From a virus, in IMG/VR virus record IMGVR_UViG_3300033064_001526, positions 1-23,776 of that record: a stretch of 23,776 nt of DNA. One strand, written 5' to 3'. Positions 13,115 to 18,696 of this stretch are shown in pieces. The notes below the pieces were generated by a model. The model had not been told where the DNA came from, searched no databases, and worked only from the letters and a program-made list of their open reading frames with translations. Both the position numbers and the translations under genes were made by a program. The stretch's first letter is position 1. Every line of letters starts with the position of its first letter.

Positions 13115-13133
13115 TCAGACCTCTGATTGAGGC
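13115..13133 (+). repeat. Cassette repeat R1, copy 2
   Basis: Identical 19-bp copy of the repeat at 12397-12415. The flanking sequence is also alike (GAC before it, CTCCGG/TTCCGG after it). Confidence 0.7.
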
Positions 13134-13168
13134 GCTCCGGCTCAGGAGGGAGAGAACTGCCTCAAAAT

Positions 13169-13188
13169 TCAACGTTCATTCATTCATT
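13169..13188 (+). repeat. Cassette repeat R2, copy 2
   Basis: Identical 20-bp copy of the repeat at 12451-12470, in the same order after R1. Confidence 0.7.
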
Positions 13189-13387
13189 GGTCACATCACA
13201 TCCCCAATCACCTTTGTCATTTAGTCAAGGGGGTCAAAACCTAAGTCAGCGCGGGCGTCACACGGGTATCGCGCCCCGCTCCCCGCCATCTTCACATGCG
13301 TCGTTCCATGTGTTAACTTTACTTTCAACCCTCTTCCCAAGGTCACCAATGGGATGTTAAACTGGAATACTTTGACAATGCCCGCGC

Positions 13388-13403
13388 TGGAACGGCTCTT
13401 GCA
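13388..13403 (+). promoter_or_regulatory. Sigma-54-like promoter C
   Basis: TGGAACGGCTCTTGCA differs from the RpoN consensus by one base (A for C at the fourth position) with correct GG/GC spacing. It lies about 68 bp upstream of the GTG at 13471 and would drive the 13.5-16.0 kb operon. A GC-rich stretch beginning CCGGGG follows at the expected transcription start. Confidence 0.65.
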
Positions 13404-13470
13404 GTTCCCGGGGCGGGGCGGCGCGCTCCCCGGCGGCGAGGCCGGACACAATGTAACGTTGGGAGGATAA

Positions 13471-13722
13471 GTGAACAACATTGATGATAGTGATGCTGAA
13501 GTCACCAAGGCATTAACCAGAAACGAGATCAAAGACGCGCTGGAGAGAACGGTTGACCACATCCAGTTAAGCGGAATCCTAGACCTGCTAGCGGAGATCG
13601 CACGGGACAAAGCGCAGCACATCGAGAAAACGTGGCAGGACAGGCCGCTGGCATCCAAGTGGACCAGCGCCAGTGACAGGCTCGAACAGATGGCAGGTCA
13701 GATGTGGAAAGAGGCCTTGTGA
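13471..13722 (+). CDS. Hypothetical protein, first gene of operon (83 aa)
   Basis: This is an 83-residue, largely helical, mixed-charge protein (ALTRNEIKDALERTVDHIQLSGILDLLAEIAR, in parts) with no Cys and no membrane segment. I recognise no family. The start is GTG at 13471, with GGGAGGA a few bases upstream. Its TGA overlaps the GTG of the next gene. It is the promoter-proximal gene of a run of eight coupled small genes. A DNA- or protein-binding helical bundle is possible. Confidence 0.65.
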   Translation: MNNIDDSDAEVTKALTRNEIKDALERTVDHIQLSGILDLLAEIARDKAQHIEKTWQDRPLASKWTSASDRLEQMAGQMWKEAL

Positions 13723-13952
13723 AGCCACTGCCGCCGCTCACCAAGGAGGCCGAAGCAACGGTGCACTACGGGGAGGGACGCGTGGATGAGAACACGCCAT
13801 TCACCGAGGTAACGCTGCGGCTCAGGCAACGGCAGGGCGTGGTGCAATTGAGCCACGCAGAGATCGCGGCAACGGTACTGAACGTGCTGCGGACGGTCGG
13901 ATTCGAATGGCTCGAGCTGACCGCAGTCGAGGAACGGGAAGAAGGACAATGA
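13719..13952 (+). CDS. Hypothetical protein (77 aa)
   Basis: The product is a 77-residue protein that begins VKPLPPLTKEAEATVHYGEGR, echoing the Leu-Pro leader of the PGHD proteins. A short alpha/beta-looking body follows (EVTLRLRQRQGVVQLSHAEIAATVLNVLRTVGFEWLEL). No known domain is seen. GTG at 13719 overlaps the upstream TGA (GTGA). A GTG at 13704 in the same frame is possible but has no better ribosome site. Its own stop overlaps the next ATG. Confidence 0.6.
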   Translation: MKPLPPLTKEAEATVHYGEGRVDENTPFTEVTLRLRQRQGVVQLSHAEIAATVLNVLRTVGFEWLELTAVEEREEGQ

Positions 13953-14464
13953 GCGCATTTGCATACAAGCTGCCGCCGCTACCCAAGCTGCCGCGCAACC
14001 GCGAGTCGCACGACGGACTGCGATTGCCACGGACAGCTAAGGCGCGCGACCTGCCCGACCTGCCCGTGATCGACACGCGGTCGGATGGGCCGATCGCGGA
14101 AGACGAGGTCAGCCCCAAGGACAACAACTGGGGCGGGACCAACATCGGCCAGTGGTTTGAGACGACCGACGCGAGACACTCGGTGGGCGGACGCTGCTGC
14201 CGATGCGGTGGACTCAAGCCAGCGTACAAGCTGCGCTACGCGCTCGGGCCATTCGGCCGATGGGAAGGCTGGGCATGCGGTCCGTGCCGCAACGAGCGCA
14301 AGGGAGTTGAGTTCAGCAAGCAAGCGCGCAAAGGCAAGACGCGCAAGGCACCCAACTTCGCCAAGCCGCTGCCCCCGACCGAGTACGAGAAAGCCAGGAC
14401 GTGGCTCAAGAGCAACGAGCACCTGATGGCGTGGGAAGGCGAAGGAGGAGCAACATGGGCATGA
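13949..14464 (+). CDS. Zinc-ribbon-like hypothetical protein (171 aa)
   Basis: The product is a 171-residue basic protein. The N-terminus has a Leu-Pro leader (KLPPLPKLP, residues 7-15) like that of the PGHD-family proteins. The middle contains CCRC near residues 89-92 and CGPC about 23 residues later, a two-knuckle arrangement typical of a zinc ribbon, with aromatic and basic residues between. The C-terminal third is Lys-rich, then acidic. ATG at 13949 overlaps the upstream TGA, with GAAGGA before it. It may bind nucleic acid; no family is recognised. Confidence 0.65.
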   Translation: MSAFAYKLPPLPKLPRNRESHDGLRLPRTAKARDLPDLPVIDTRSDGPIAEDEVSPKDNNWGGTNIGQWFETTDARHSVGGRCCRCGGLKPAYKLRYALGPFGRWEGWACGPCRNERKGVEFSKQARKGKTRKAPNFAKPLPPTEYEKARTWLKSNEHLMAWEGEGGATWA

Positions 14465-14643
14465 AGGTAAGCAAGTGCGACGTCTGCAAGTGTGACCTGA
14501 CCGGCAAGCCGCACGTGGACGGCGCGACACAAATGGGGCCATGGGCCAACATGTGCACCGACTGCCACAACGAAGTCGGATGCGGACTCGGCACGGGACG
14601 CGGCCAGAAGTACGACGGCAACGACAACAAGGAAGGGGGCTAA
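14455..14643 (+). CDS. Small double-CxxC protein (62 aa)
   Basis: This 62-residue protein has CDVC near residues 8-11, a further Cys at 13, and CTDCH near 35-39, a compact probable zinc site. A Gly/Asp/Asn-rich tail follows. AAGGAGG lies 6 bp before the ATG at 14455, which is preferred over the ATG at 14461 that forms an ATGA overlap with the preceding stop. The ends overlap the 171-residue protein by 10 bp. The function is unknown. Confidence 0.65.
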   Translation: MGMKVSKCDVCKCDLTGKPHVDGATQMGPWANMCTDCHNEVGCGLGTGRGQKYDGNDNKEGG

Positions 14644-14646
14644 ATC

Positions 14647-14877
14647 ATGAGCGACTGGGACAACGAAGACATGGACTACGACAACCCGTACGAACGCGAC
14701 GACGTTGAATTCGCGGACCCGGGCGGCAACTCGGCACTGAGGGCGGCAAGCGAGAGCAACCCGAGGAACCTGCCCTGCCCGAACTGCGAGAAGGAGAACC
14801 GGTTGACCCCGGCTGACAGAGCGCGGGGTTACCAGTGCGATGAATGCGCCGACCGCACAGAGAGAGGATACGACTGA
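14647..14877 (+). CDS. Acidic zinc-ribbon protein (76 aa)
   Basis: The product is a 76-residue protein with an Asp/Glu/Tyr-rich N-terminal half and a C-terminal zinc ribbon made of CPNC (about residues 44-47) and CDEC (about 64-67), with RLTPADRARGYQ between them. That spacing is typical of a rubredoxin-like zinc ribbon. The stop (TGA) overlaps the next ATG (TGATG). The acidic arm could mimic nucleic acid or bind a basic partner; this is speculation. Confidence 0.65.
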   Translation: MSDWDNEDMDYDNPYERDDVEFADPGGNSALRAASESNPRNLPCPNCEKENRLTPADRARGYQCDECADRTERGYD

Positions 14878-15116
14878 TGACGCTATGGAACTGGCTCGTC
14901 ACTGGCTCCGACGTACAAACGCTGCCTAAAGACTGGCTGCGCGACAAAATGCCCGCACATGACGACTGGACGCGTAGTCAGCAGCAACCGGGAATGGCGT
15001 TGATAGCGGCGGATACCAAAGCGACCGCTCAACGGCAGTTTTGGGAACGGCTAGCCGATCAGAAACCGCGCGTCGTCAAGAACAACATCAGCCCGTGGAA
15101 AGTGAGCAGCAAGTGA
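14877..15116 (+). CDS. Hypothetical protein (79 aa)
   Basis: This 79-residue protein is Trp-rich at the start (MTLWNWLVTGSDV) with a helical middle and a basic C-terminus. No domain is recognised. ATG at 14877 overlaps the upstream TGA, and its own TGA overlaps the next ATG, so it is translationally coupled on both sides. Confidence 0.6.
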   Translation: MTLWNWLVTGSDVQTLPKDWLRDKMPAHDDWTRSQQQPGMALIAADTKATAQRQFWERLADQKPRVVKNNISPWKVSSK

Positions 15117-15463
15117 TGACAGATATCAGCGACGATTTCAAGATAGGCGACGAAGTTTGGATTCCAGAACTTGATGGGCGCAACAGCGAGTGGAACACAT
15201 GGACCATAGCCGGAGTCAACGAGATCGGCTGGCTGTGGCTCACGCTTAAAACAGCGCGCAACGAAAAAGACGGCGAGAATGTGATCGAGGACTACGGCGG
15301 CTACAACAGCGACATGATCATGGAGCGCGGTCAATTTGACTGGGAACCGCGACTCATAGACGAACGCAGCAGCCTGAACTGGCGCGGTCTGAACTGGAGC
15401 GGCATCGCACCGATTAACGTCAAGATTTGCAAAGTGGCGATAGATAAGAGGTTTGAAGCATGA
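15116..15463 (+). CDS. Hypothetical protein (115 aa), beta-rich
   Basis: The product is a 115-residue protein with the segments IGDEVWIPEL, TWTIAGVNEIGWLWLTL and WEPRLIDERSSLNW. It is Trp-rich and looks like a small beta-barrel of the SH3/Tudor kind, though that fold guess is only from the pattern. It is coupled to both neighbours (TGATG at the start, ATGA at the end). No family is known to me. Confidence 0.6.
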   Translation: MTDISDDFKIGDEVWIPELDGRNSEWNTWTIAGVNEIGWLWLTLKTARNEKDGENVIEDYGGYNSDMIMERGQFDWEPRLIDERSSLNWRGLNWSGIAPINVKICKVAIDKRFEA

Positions 15464-15783
15464 TAGCCGACGAAAACGAACCGATGCCCGAGATCCGCTA
15501 CGTTAACGCTTACGTGGTGAGCCGACGCTACGGCGGACCCGAAGAAGGCGGCTGGTACTACGACTGCGGCACGTTCCTCGACGGAGTGCCGTTCCGACCC
15601 GACATCGAAGGGTCCGAGGAAGCCGCGAAGAAGTTACTGAAAGAGGTGTGGGAACCGGCGTACCCGCCTGACCCGCGCAATAGGCAGGGCCGTTACAGCG
15701 TGAACGGCGGCGACGACCTGGAACTGTACGTTGATGATGAGCGCGGCAGCAACTTTCCGACTGAGAGGCCACACTATGAGTAA
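15460..15783 (+). CDS. Conserved small phage protein (107 aa)
   Basis: The product is a 107-residue acidic protein. YVVSRRYGGPEEGGWYYDCGT near residues 18-38 resembles a motif I have seen in small phage proteins of unknown function (RxYGGPEEGGWWFD type). The C-terminal part contains GRYSVNGGDDLELYVDD, likely beta-strands. ATGA coupling precedes it. No biochemical activity is known for such proteins. It overlaps the next gene by 8 bp. Confidence 0.65.
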   Translation: MIADENEPMPEIRYVNAYVVSRRYGGPEEGGWYYDCGTFLDGVPFRPDIEGSEEAAKKLLKEVWEPAYPPDPRNRQGRYSVNGGDDLELYVDDERGSNFPTERPHYE

Positions 15784-16036
15784 CGACAAGATTCGGTTTT
15801 TGAACGCGGTCACCGGCGACGAGTTGACTCAGGAACAGATGATCGAGAACATTGATCGGTCACTTGAGGCCGCAGCTGCTGACATCACAGCGCTACAGCG
15901 GTTCAAGTCGAACTTCTACGCCGGAAAGTTGAAAGACGGCGACAGCTTCATTGACGTCACTCCGGCCCTAGACGAAGGTTACGACCGCACCGGTCCGGTG
16001 GAGGTGGTGGTAGAGGTCTATTCCGACGAGGACTAG
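15776..16036 (+). CDS. Hypothetical protein, last gene of first operon (86 aa)
   Basis: The product is an 86-residue acidic protein. Residues about 17-45 form a helix with heptad-like spacing (QMIENIDRSLEAAAADITALQRF), followed by a beta-type C-terminus (VEVVVEVYSDED). GAGAGG precedes the ATG at 15776, inside the end of the preceding gene. No family is recognised. It is followed by a regulatory gap rather than another coupled gene, so it closes the operon. Confidence 0.6.
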   Translation: MSNDKIRFLNAVTGDELTQEQMIENIDRSLEAAAADITALQRFKSNFYAGKLKDGDSFIDVTPALDEGYDRTGPVEVVVEVYSDED

Positions 16037-16043
16037 GCGGCTT

Positions 16044-16083
16044 GTCTCCCGGAGAGGTCACCAGTTGTCTCCCCGAGAGGTCA
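16044..16083 (+). repeat. Pair of 17-bp repeats upstream of promoter D
   Basis: GTCTCCCGGAGAGGTCA (16044-16060) and GTCTCCCCGAGAGGTCA (16067-16083) differ by one base and start 23 bp apart, near two helical turns. Each contains a short dyad (TCTCC-C-GGAGA in the first). Three more copies lie upstream of promoter E at 18543-18604. Their position about 30-70 bp before the -24 box suggests binding sites for an activator. Confidence 0.6.
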
Positions 16084-16113
16084 GTCAAAGCGCTCTCTCG
16101 ACGTGGAAGCCGC

Positions 16114-16129
16114 TGGCACGGCGCTTGCA
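16114..16129 (+). promoter_or_regulatory. Sigma-54 promoter D
   Basis: TGGCACGGCGCTTGCA matches TGGCACG-N4-TTGCW perfectly. It is 60 bp before the ATG at 16189 and drives the 16.2-17.6 kb operon. CCCCCCGGGGGGG follows at the expected transcription start. Confidence 0.8.
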
Positions 16130-16188
16130 GCCCCCCGGGGGGGCTGGGCGCTGCCCCGGCGGAACGTGGAGCATGACAAGGAGAAGTG

Positions 16189-16398
16189 ATGTTTGAAAAG
16201 TTGATCGGACAGTGGGTGCACTTCCCGGATTCGAGCGGGAACCTTCACGAAGGAACTATTGTAGCGGCATGGCGCGAGAAAAAGGAAGGAATTCGAATCG
16301 CCGTCCAGTGCAAGAACAACAGGTTTTGCAATGCGTGGCTCGAGAACGTGACGGCAGGGCCGGTGATCAGGCCGAGGGAACTGCAGGGAGGCATCTGA
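16189..16398 (+). CDS. Hypothetical protein (69 aa)
   Basis: The product is a 69-residue protein, beta-rich with an SH3-like look (LIGQWVHFPDSSGNLHEGTIVAAW), then CKNNRFCNAWLENVTAGPVIRP. It has two Cys, about 6 residues apart. ATG at 16189 lies 5 bp after AAGGAG; the GTG at 16186 is only 2 bp away and less likely. The stop overlaps the next ATG (TGATG). No family is recognised. Confidence 0.65.
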   Translation: MFEKLIGQWVHFPDSSGNLHEGTIVAAWREKKEGIRIAVQCKNNRFCNAWLENVTAGPVIRPRELQGGI

Positions 16399-16694
16399 TG
16401 AAGAAAGTTTACTGGACAGTGCGCGTGGTGCAGTTTACAGACCACATTAAATACTCGACCAACCATTTGCCCGGGGTCTGGGTTGAACAGCTCCGGCACT
16501 TGGGCTACTTAAGGGAACTGGCTACATTCGACAGCCCCAACTCCGACGAACGCCTCGTCTTCTACTTCTCATTCCCGGGTTCAACTCGGGGAGTTAACAC
16601 ACAACGCTGGGCCGTGGCAGAAGCTCAACGCATGCGGTCATTCGGCATCAACGCGGTTGCTGCGCCCACTTGTGCGTACGGAGACGAACTATGA
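16398..16694 (+). CDS. Hypothetical protein (98 aa)
   Basis: The product is a 98-residue protein of alternating strands and helices (KKVYWTVRVVQFTDH, VFYFSFPG, WAVAEAQRMRSFGI), consistent with a small alpha/beta domain. No motif is known to me. It is coupled at both ends (TGATG at the start, ATGA at the end). Confidence 0.6.
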   Translation: MKKVYWTVRVVQFTDHIKYSTNHLPGVWVEQLRHLGYLRELATFDSPNSDERLVFYFSFPGSTRGVNTQRWAVAEAQRMRSFGINAVAAPTCAYGDEL

Positions 16695-16981
16695 GAGTCG
16701 CGACCCTAGCCGACTGGCGTAAAAGCCAGATCGTTTCACTCAAGGCGCAACTCCGCGTCGTGACGGTAGAATACGAACGACTCAGGACCCAAGTTGCGGA
16801 CATCAACGTTCTGATCGCTAGTCTCGCCGAAGTCACGCTTGAAAGCAGAACGACGCACAATGACAGCAAGTCGGAACCGAAGGAGTCTAAGCCCAAACGC
16901 AAGTTGTCGCATTCTCACAAACGCGCGTTGATGGCCGGTCTCAAGCGGTGGCAGGCCAAGAAAGGCAAAGGCAATAAATGA
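16691..16981 (+). CDS. Coiled-coil protein with basic tail (96 aa)
   Basis: Residues about 10-50 form a coiled-coil-prone helix (SLKAQLRVVTVEYERLRTQVADINVLIASL). The last 35 residues are Lys/Ser/Arg-rich (KPKRKLSHSHKRALMAGLKRWQAKKGKGNK, in parts), a likely DNA-binding tail. ATG at 16691 overlaps the upstream TGA; its TGA overlaps the next ATG. A small dimeric DNA-binding protein is plausible. Confidence 0.6.
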   Translation: MRVATLADWRKSQIVSLKAQLRVVTVEYERLRTQVADINVLIASLAEVTLESRTTHNDSKSEPKESKPKRKLSHSHKRALMAGLKRWQAKKGKGNK

Positions 16982-17196
16982 ATAGCAGACCGCCGATGAT
17001 AGCGCGGCCCGTTTTCGTGATGTACGTGTCAAAACGTCGTTGCCGCTACAACCCGTCGTTACAACGTTTCAACGATTTGCCGACCGTACTGCAACTCGAC
17101 GTAGCAAACAGATGGTTGACGCGCAACCCGATAGGCGACATGCTCAACTTCGACGACGTGTCGCTGCCACCAGTCAAGAAAAGGAGAAAACGATGA
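16978..17196 (+). CDS. Small basic hypothetical protein (72 aa)
   Basis: The product is a 72-residue basic protein: MYVSKRRCRYNPSLQRFNDLPT followed by VLQLDVANRWLTRNP and a PVKKRRKR tail. It is likely helical and may bind nucleic acid. It is coupled on both sides by ATGA overlaps, with AAGGAGA just before the next start. The family is unknown. Confidence 0.6.
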   Translation: MNSRPPMIARPVFVMYVSKRRCRYNPSLQRFNDLPTVLQLDVANRWLTRNPIGDMLNFDDVSLPPVKKRRKR

Positions 17197-17615
17197 CATT
17201 TTGCCACTGCGTGAAGTCTGACACCGACTTGTGCGAGTTCTGCTCTACGATGTTGTGGGCGACGAAGCTAGAACACCGCCTAAAGTCAGTCACGGAACGT
17301 CTCAGCAACATTGGTGACATCGTCGATGATATGTCCGACGAGAGCCGCATTGAAGAACTGGTGACGGATGCGGTAGAGTCCATTAAAAAAGACCTCGAAG
17401 ACCTTGCCAGCGTCGAATATGTGGACGAAGAGTTGAATAGCGCGGTAACTGACCTTGAAAGGGCGGACGAAACCCTGACCGACGAAATGGACGACATCAA
17501 CACCGAAGTTTCCGAGCAAGCCGATAAACTCAAACGTTTCGTCAACAGCGTTTCCCGGATGACGCTTTGGCAGCGCCTGAAGTGGCTGGCTACCGGATTG
17601 AGTCCCCTGAACTAA
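17193..17615 (+). CDS. Cys-cluster coiled-coil protein (140 aa)
   Basis: The product is a 140-residue protein. The N-terminus carries CHC (about residues 4-6) and CEFC (about 14-17), a possible zinc knuckle. Residues 25-120 are an unbroken acidic coiled coil with repeated Leu/Ile/Val heptads, and the last 20 residues (RMTLWQRLKWLATGLSPLN) form an amphipathic Trp-rich helix that might contact membrane. AAGGAG lies upstream of the ATG at 17193, which overlaps the preceding TGA. It is the last gene of this operon. The function is unknown. Confidence 0.65.
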   Translation: MTFCHCVKSDTDLCEFCSTMLWATKLEHRLKSVTERLSNIGDIVDDMSDESRIEELVTDAVESIKKDLEDLASVEYVDEELNSAVTDLERADETLTDEMDDINTEVSEQADKLKRFVNSVSRMTLWQRLKWLATGLSPLN

Positions 17616-17632
17616 ACTTCGAGGAGGGGTAC

Positions 17633-17661
17633 TTGACAAGGAAGCAAGTCGCGTGTTAAAA
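17633..17661 (+). promoter_or_regulatory. Sigma-70-like promoter before the 17.74 kb gene
   Basis: TTGACA (17633-17638) and TTAAAA (17656-17661) are spaced exactly 17 bp. Transcription would begin near 17669, directly ahead of a G-rich leader (17672-17702) with two GGGGGG runs, and about 70 bp before the GTG at 17741. It lacks sigma-54 boxes, so this unit is probably timed differently from its neighbours. Confidence 0.65.
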
Positions 17662-17740
17662 TGAAGGTCTTCCGGCGGGGGGAGGCGTGGAGGGGGGCGG
17701 CGGCTCCCGAGTTCAATTTTTTTGGAAGGAGGTTAGAACT

Positions 17741-18199
17741 GTGAAGATTCAAATAAACGCACTGGGCGAGGTTTCCGAAGACGACCGGTTACTCTCTTTG
17801 CGCGAAGCCGAGGCACTGGTCGAGTTGGAAAGCCGCGAGGGTATTTTGATTCGCGACTGGAACCGTCTCGACGCCGACTACGGCAGCAACCTGTTTCGTT
17901 TCTACGGGTACACAACTGCGGAAGACACCCGTATTCTTGACTTGGAGATGGAGTTCACTTTCCCGGCCAACGACGGGGATGTGCGAACGCGACTGCGAAG
18001 TTTGTGCGACTCGTTCGGCGCGACGTGGGAAGTAATGGACGTGCGAATCGAGGAGCCGGACGAGCAGCCCGAAGTTCAAGTAGCGTTCAGGCTAAACGTG
18101 TTTGGACAAGATCACGAGGGCGTCGGCAAAGTGGTCAAGCGCTGGCGCGACGAAACTACTAAACGAGGTTTAAACCACTATTGGGTGAGTCTCCTATGA
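17741..18199 (+). CDS. Hypothetical protein (152 aa)
   Basis: The product is a 152-residue acidic alpha/beta protein. A possible ferredoxin-like pattern is seen in LDLEMEFTFPANDGDVRTRLRSLCDSFGATWEVMDVRI and VQVAFRLNVFG, i.e. strand-helix-strand pairs, but I do not know the family. GTG at 17741 follows a strong GGAAGGAGG site. Its stop overlaps the ATG of a 26-codon ORF. It is the first gene under the sigma-70-like promoter at 17633-17661. Confidence 0.65.
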   Translation: MKIQINALGEVSEDDRLLSLREAEALVELESREGILIRDWNRLDADYGSNLFRFYGYTTAEDTRILDLEMEFTFPANDGDVRTRLRSLCDSFGATWEVMDVRIEEPDEQPEVQVAFRLNVFGQDHEGVGKVVKRWRDETTKRGLNHYWVSLL

Positions 18200-18276
18200 T
18201 GACATTTTGGCGACGGTACAAATTTTATCGAGCTTGTGGATTCGGACCGTTCAAATCCCTGTGGAGAGCGTGGTAA
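18196..18276 (+). CDS. Very small Trp/Arg-rich protein (26 aa)
   Basis: A 26-codon frame starts at ATG 18196 and overlaps the TGA of the preceding gene (ATGA). It encodes a basic aromatic peptide built as MTFWRRYKFYRACGFGPF plus a short SLWRAW end. I recall similarly built short basic peptides with a central GF/GL turn in other phages, which supports it being real, but the function is unknown. A second ATG follows at 18199. Confidence 0.5.
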   Translation: MMTFWRRYKFYRACGFGPFKSLWRAW

Positions 18277-18306
18277 CCAAGGTGGCGGCTGACGAGGACA
18301 TCGACT

Positions 18307-18696
18307 ATGCGAAGCATCACGAAATATGACTTAACCCAGACGCTGAGCGTTTTGAACCGTCTCAGCGGCATTGCGCAGCCAGGGCATGACACGCCGGGAA
18401 GCTGGCAAATCGGCTGGGCCTACGGCGGGTGTCAGTTGGAGCGGGTGGCGAATACTGGCGGGGTGCATAGCTTCGGCGGCTTTGGCACGAAGCGCGAAAC
18501 TCTCTCGCGGATGTTAGCTATGATCGACGGCGTCAGAGAGCTGTCTTTCCCGGAGGTCACCGCATTGTCTCCCGGAGAGGTCAACCCGTCTCCCGGAGAG
18601 GTCACGGAAAGTTCCGGCGGGGCGGCACGGCCCTTGCAGCTCTCCGGGGGTGGCAGCACCCGCCGCTTGTCGAGGGTACCGAACAATGACGGTTAA
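18307..18696 (+). CDS. Conserved small phage protein with repeat-derived C-terminus (129 aa)
   Basis: Residues 1-80 resemble a widespread small phage family of unknown function: MRSITKYDLTQTLSVLNRLSG, then AYGGCQLERVANTGGVHSFGGFGTKRE and LSRMLAMIDG. Relatives I remember stop shortly after this point. Here the frame continues for about 45 residues of low complexity, including SPGEV units, because it reads through the 17-bp repeats at 18543-18604, promoter E and the start of the next gene. The tail is therefore probably a by-product of regulatory sequence. Ribosome-site signal is weak. The fold-family likeness is from memory. Confidence 0.6.
   Translation: MRSITKYDLTQTLSVLNRLSGIAQPGHDTPGSWQIGWAYGGCQLERVANTGGVHSFGGFGTKRETLSRMLAMIDGVRELSFPEVTALSPGEVNPSPGEVTESSGGAARPLQLSGGGSTRRLSRVPNNDG
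18543..18604 (+). repeat. Three 17-bp repeats upstream of promoter E
   Basis: GTCTTTCCCGGAGGTCA (18543-18559, degenerate), then two perfect copies of GTCTCCCGGAGAGGTCA (18567-18583 and 18588-18604). The perfect copies are 21 bp apart, two helical turns, and identical to the first copy at 16044-16060. The last copy ends 18 bp before the CGGCAC of promoter E. Confidence 0.65.
18623..18638 (+). promoter_or_regulatory. Sigma-54-like promoter E
   Basis: CGGCACGGCCCTTGCA has the GG and GC at exact -24/-12 spacing and differs from consensus only at the first base. It lies 48 bp before the ATG at 18686 and inside the 3' end of the overlapping upstream frame. CCGGGGGTGGCAGCACCC follows, able to form a GGGTG/CACCC hairpin. 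Confidence 0.6.

Larger units (their letters stand above)
13134..13470. other. Non-coding gap before the first long operon
   Basis: No convincing gene is visible. The stretch holds repeat R2 (13169-13188), CAATCACC and GGTCA strings, an AAGGTCACC at 13339-13347, sigma-54-like promoter C (13388-13403) and a GC-rich leader with a GGGG/CCCC hairpin near 13409-13434. Confidence 0.5.

Noticed and set aside
12409-13126. Plus-strand open frames over the cassette gap and out of frame with PGHD copy 2
   Set aside because: Arg/Gly-rich shadow translations; the PGHD frame in the same place has clear family conservation.
13979-14542. Minus-strand 187-codon frame opposite the 171-residue zinc-ribbon gene
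   Set aside because: Antisense shadow; the plus-strand gene has coupled starts, ribosome sites and paired Cys motifs.
16044-18604. CRISPR-like array from the 17-bp repeats
   Set aside because: Spacers are only 4-7 bp, there are two to three units per cluster, and no cas genes are present.
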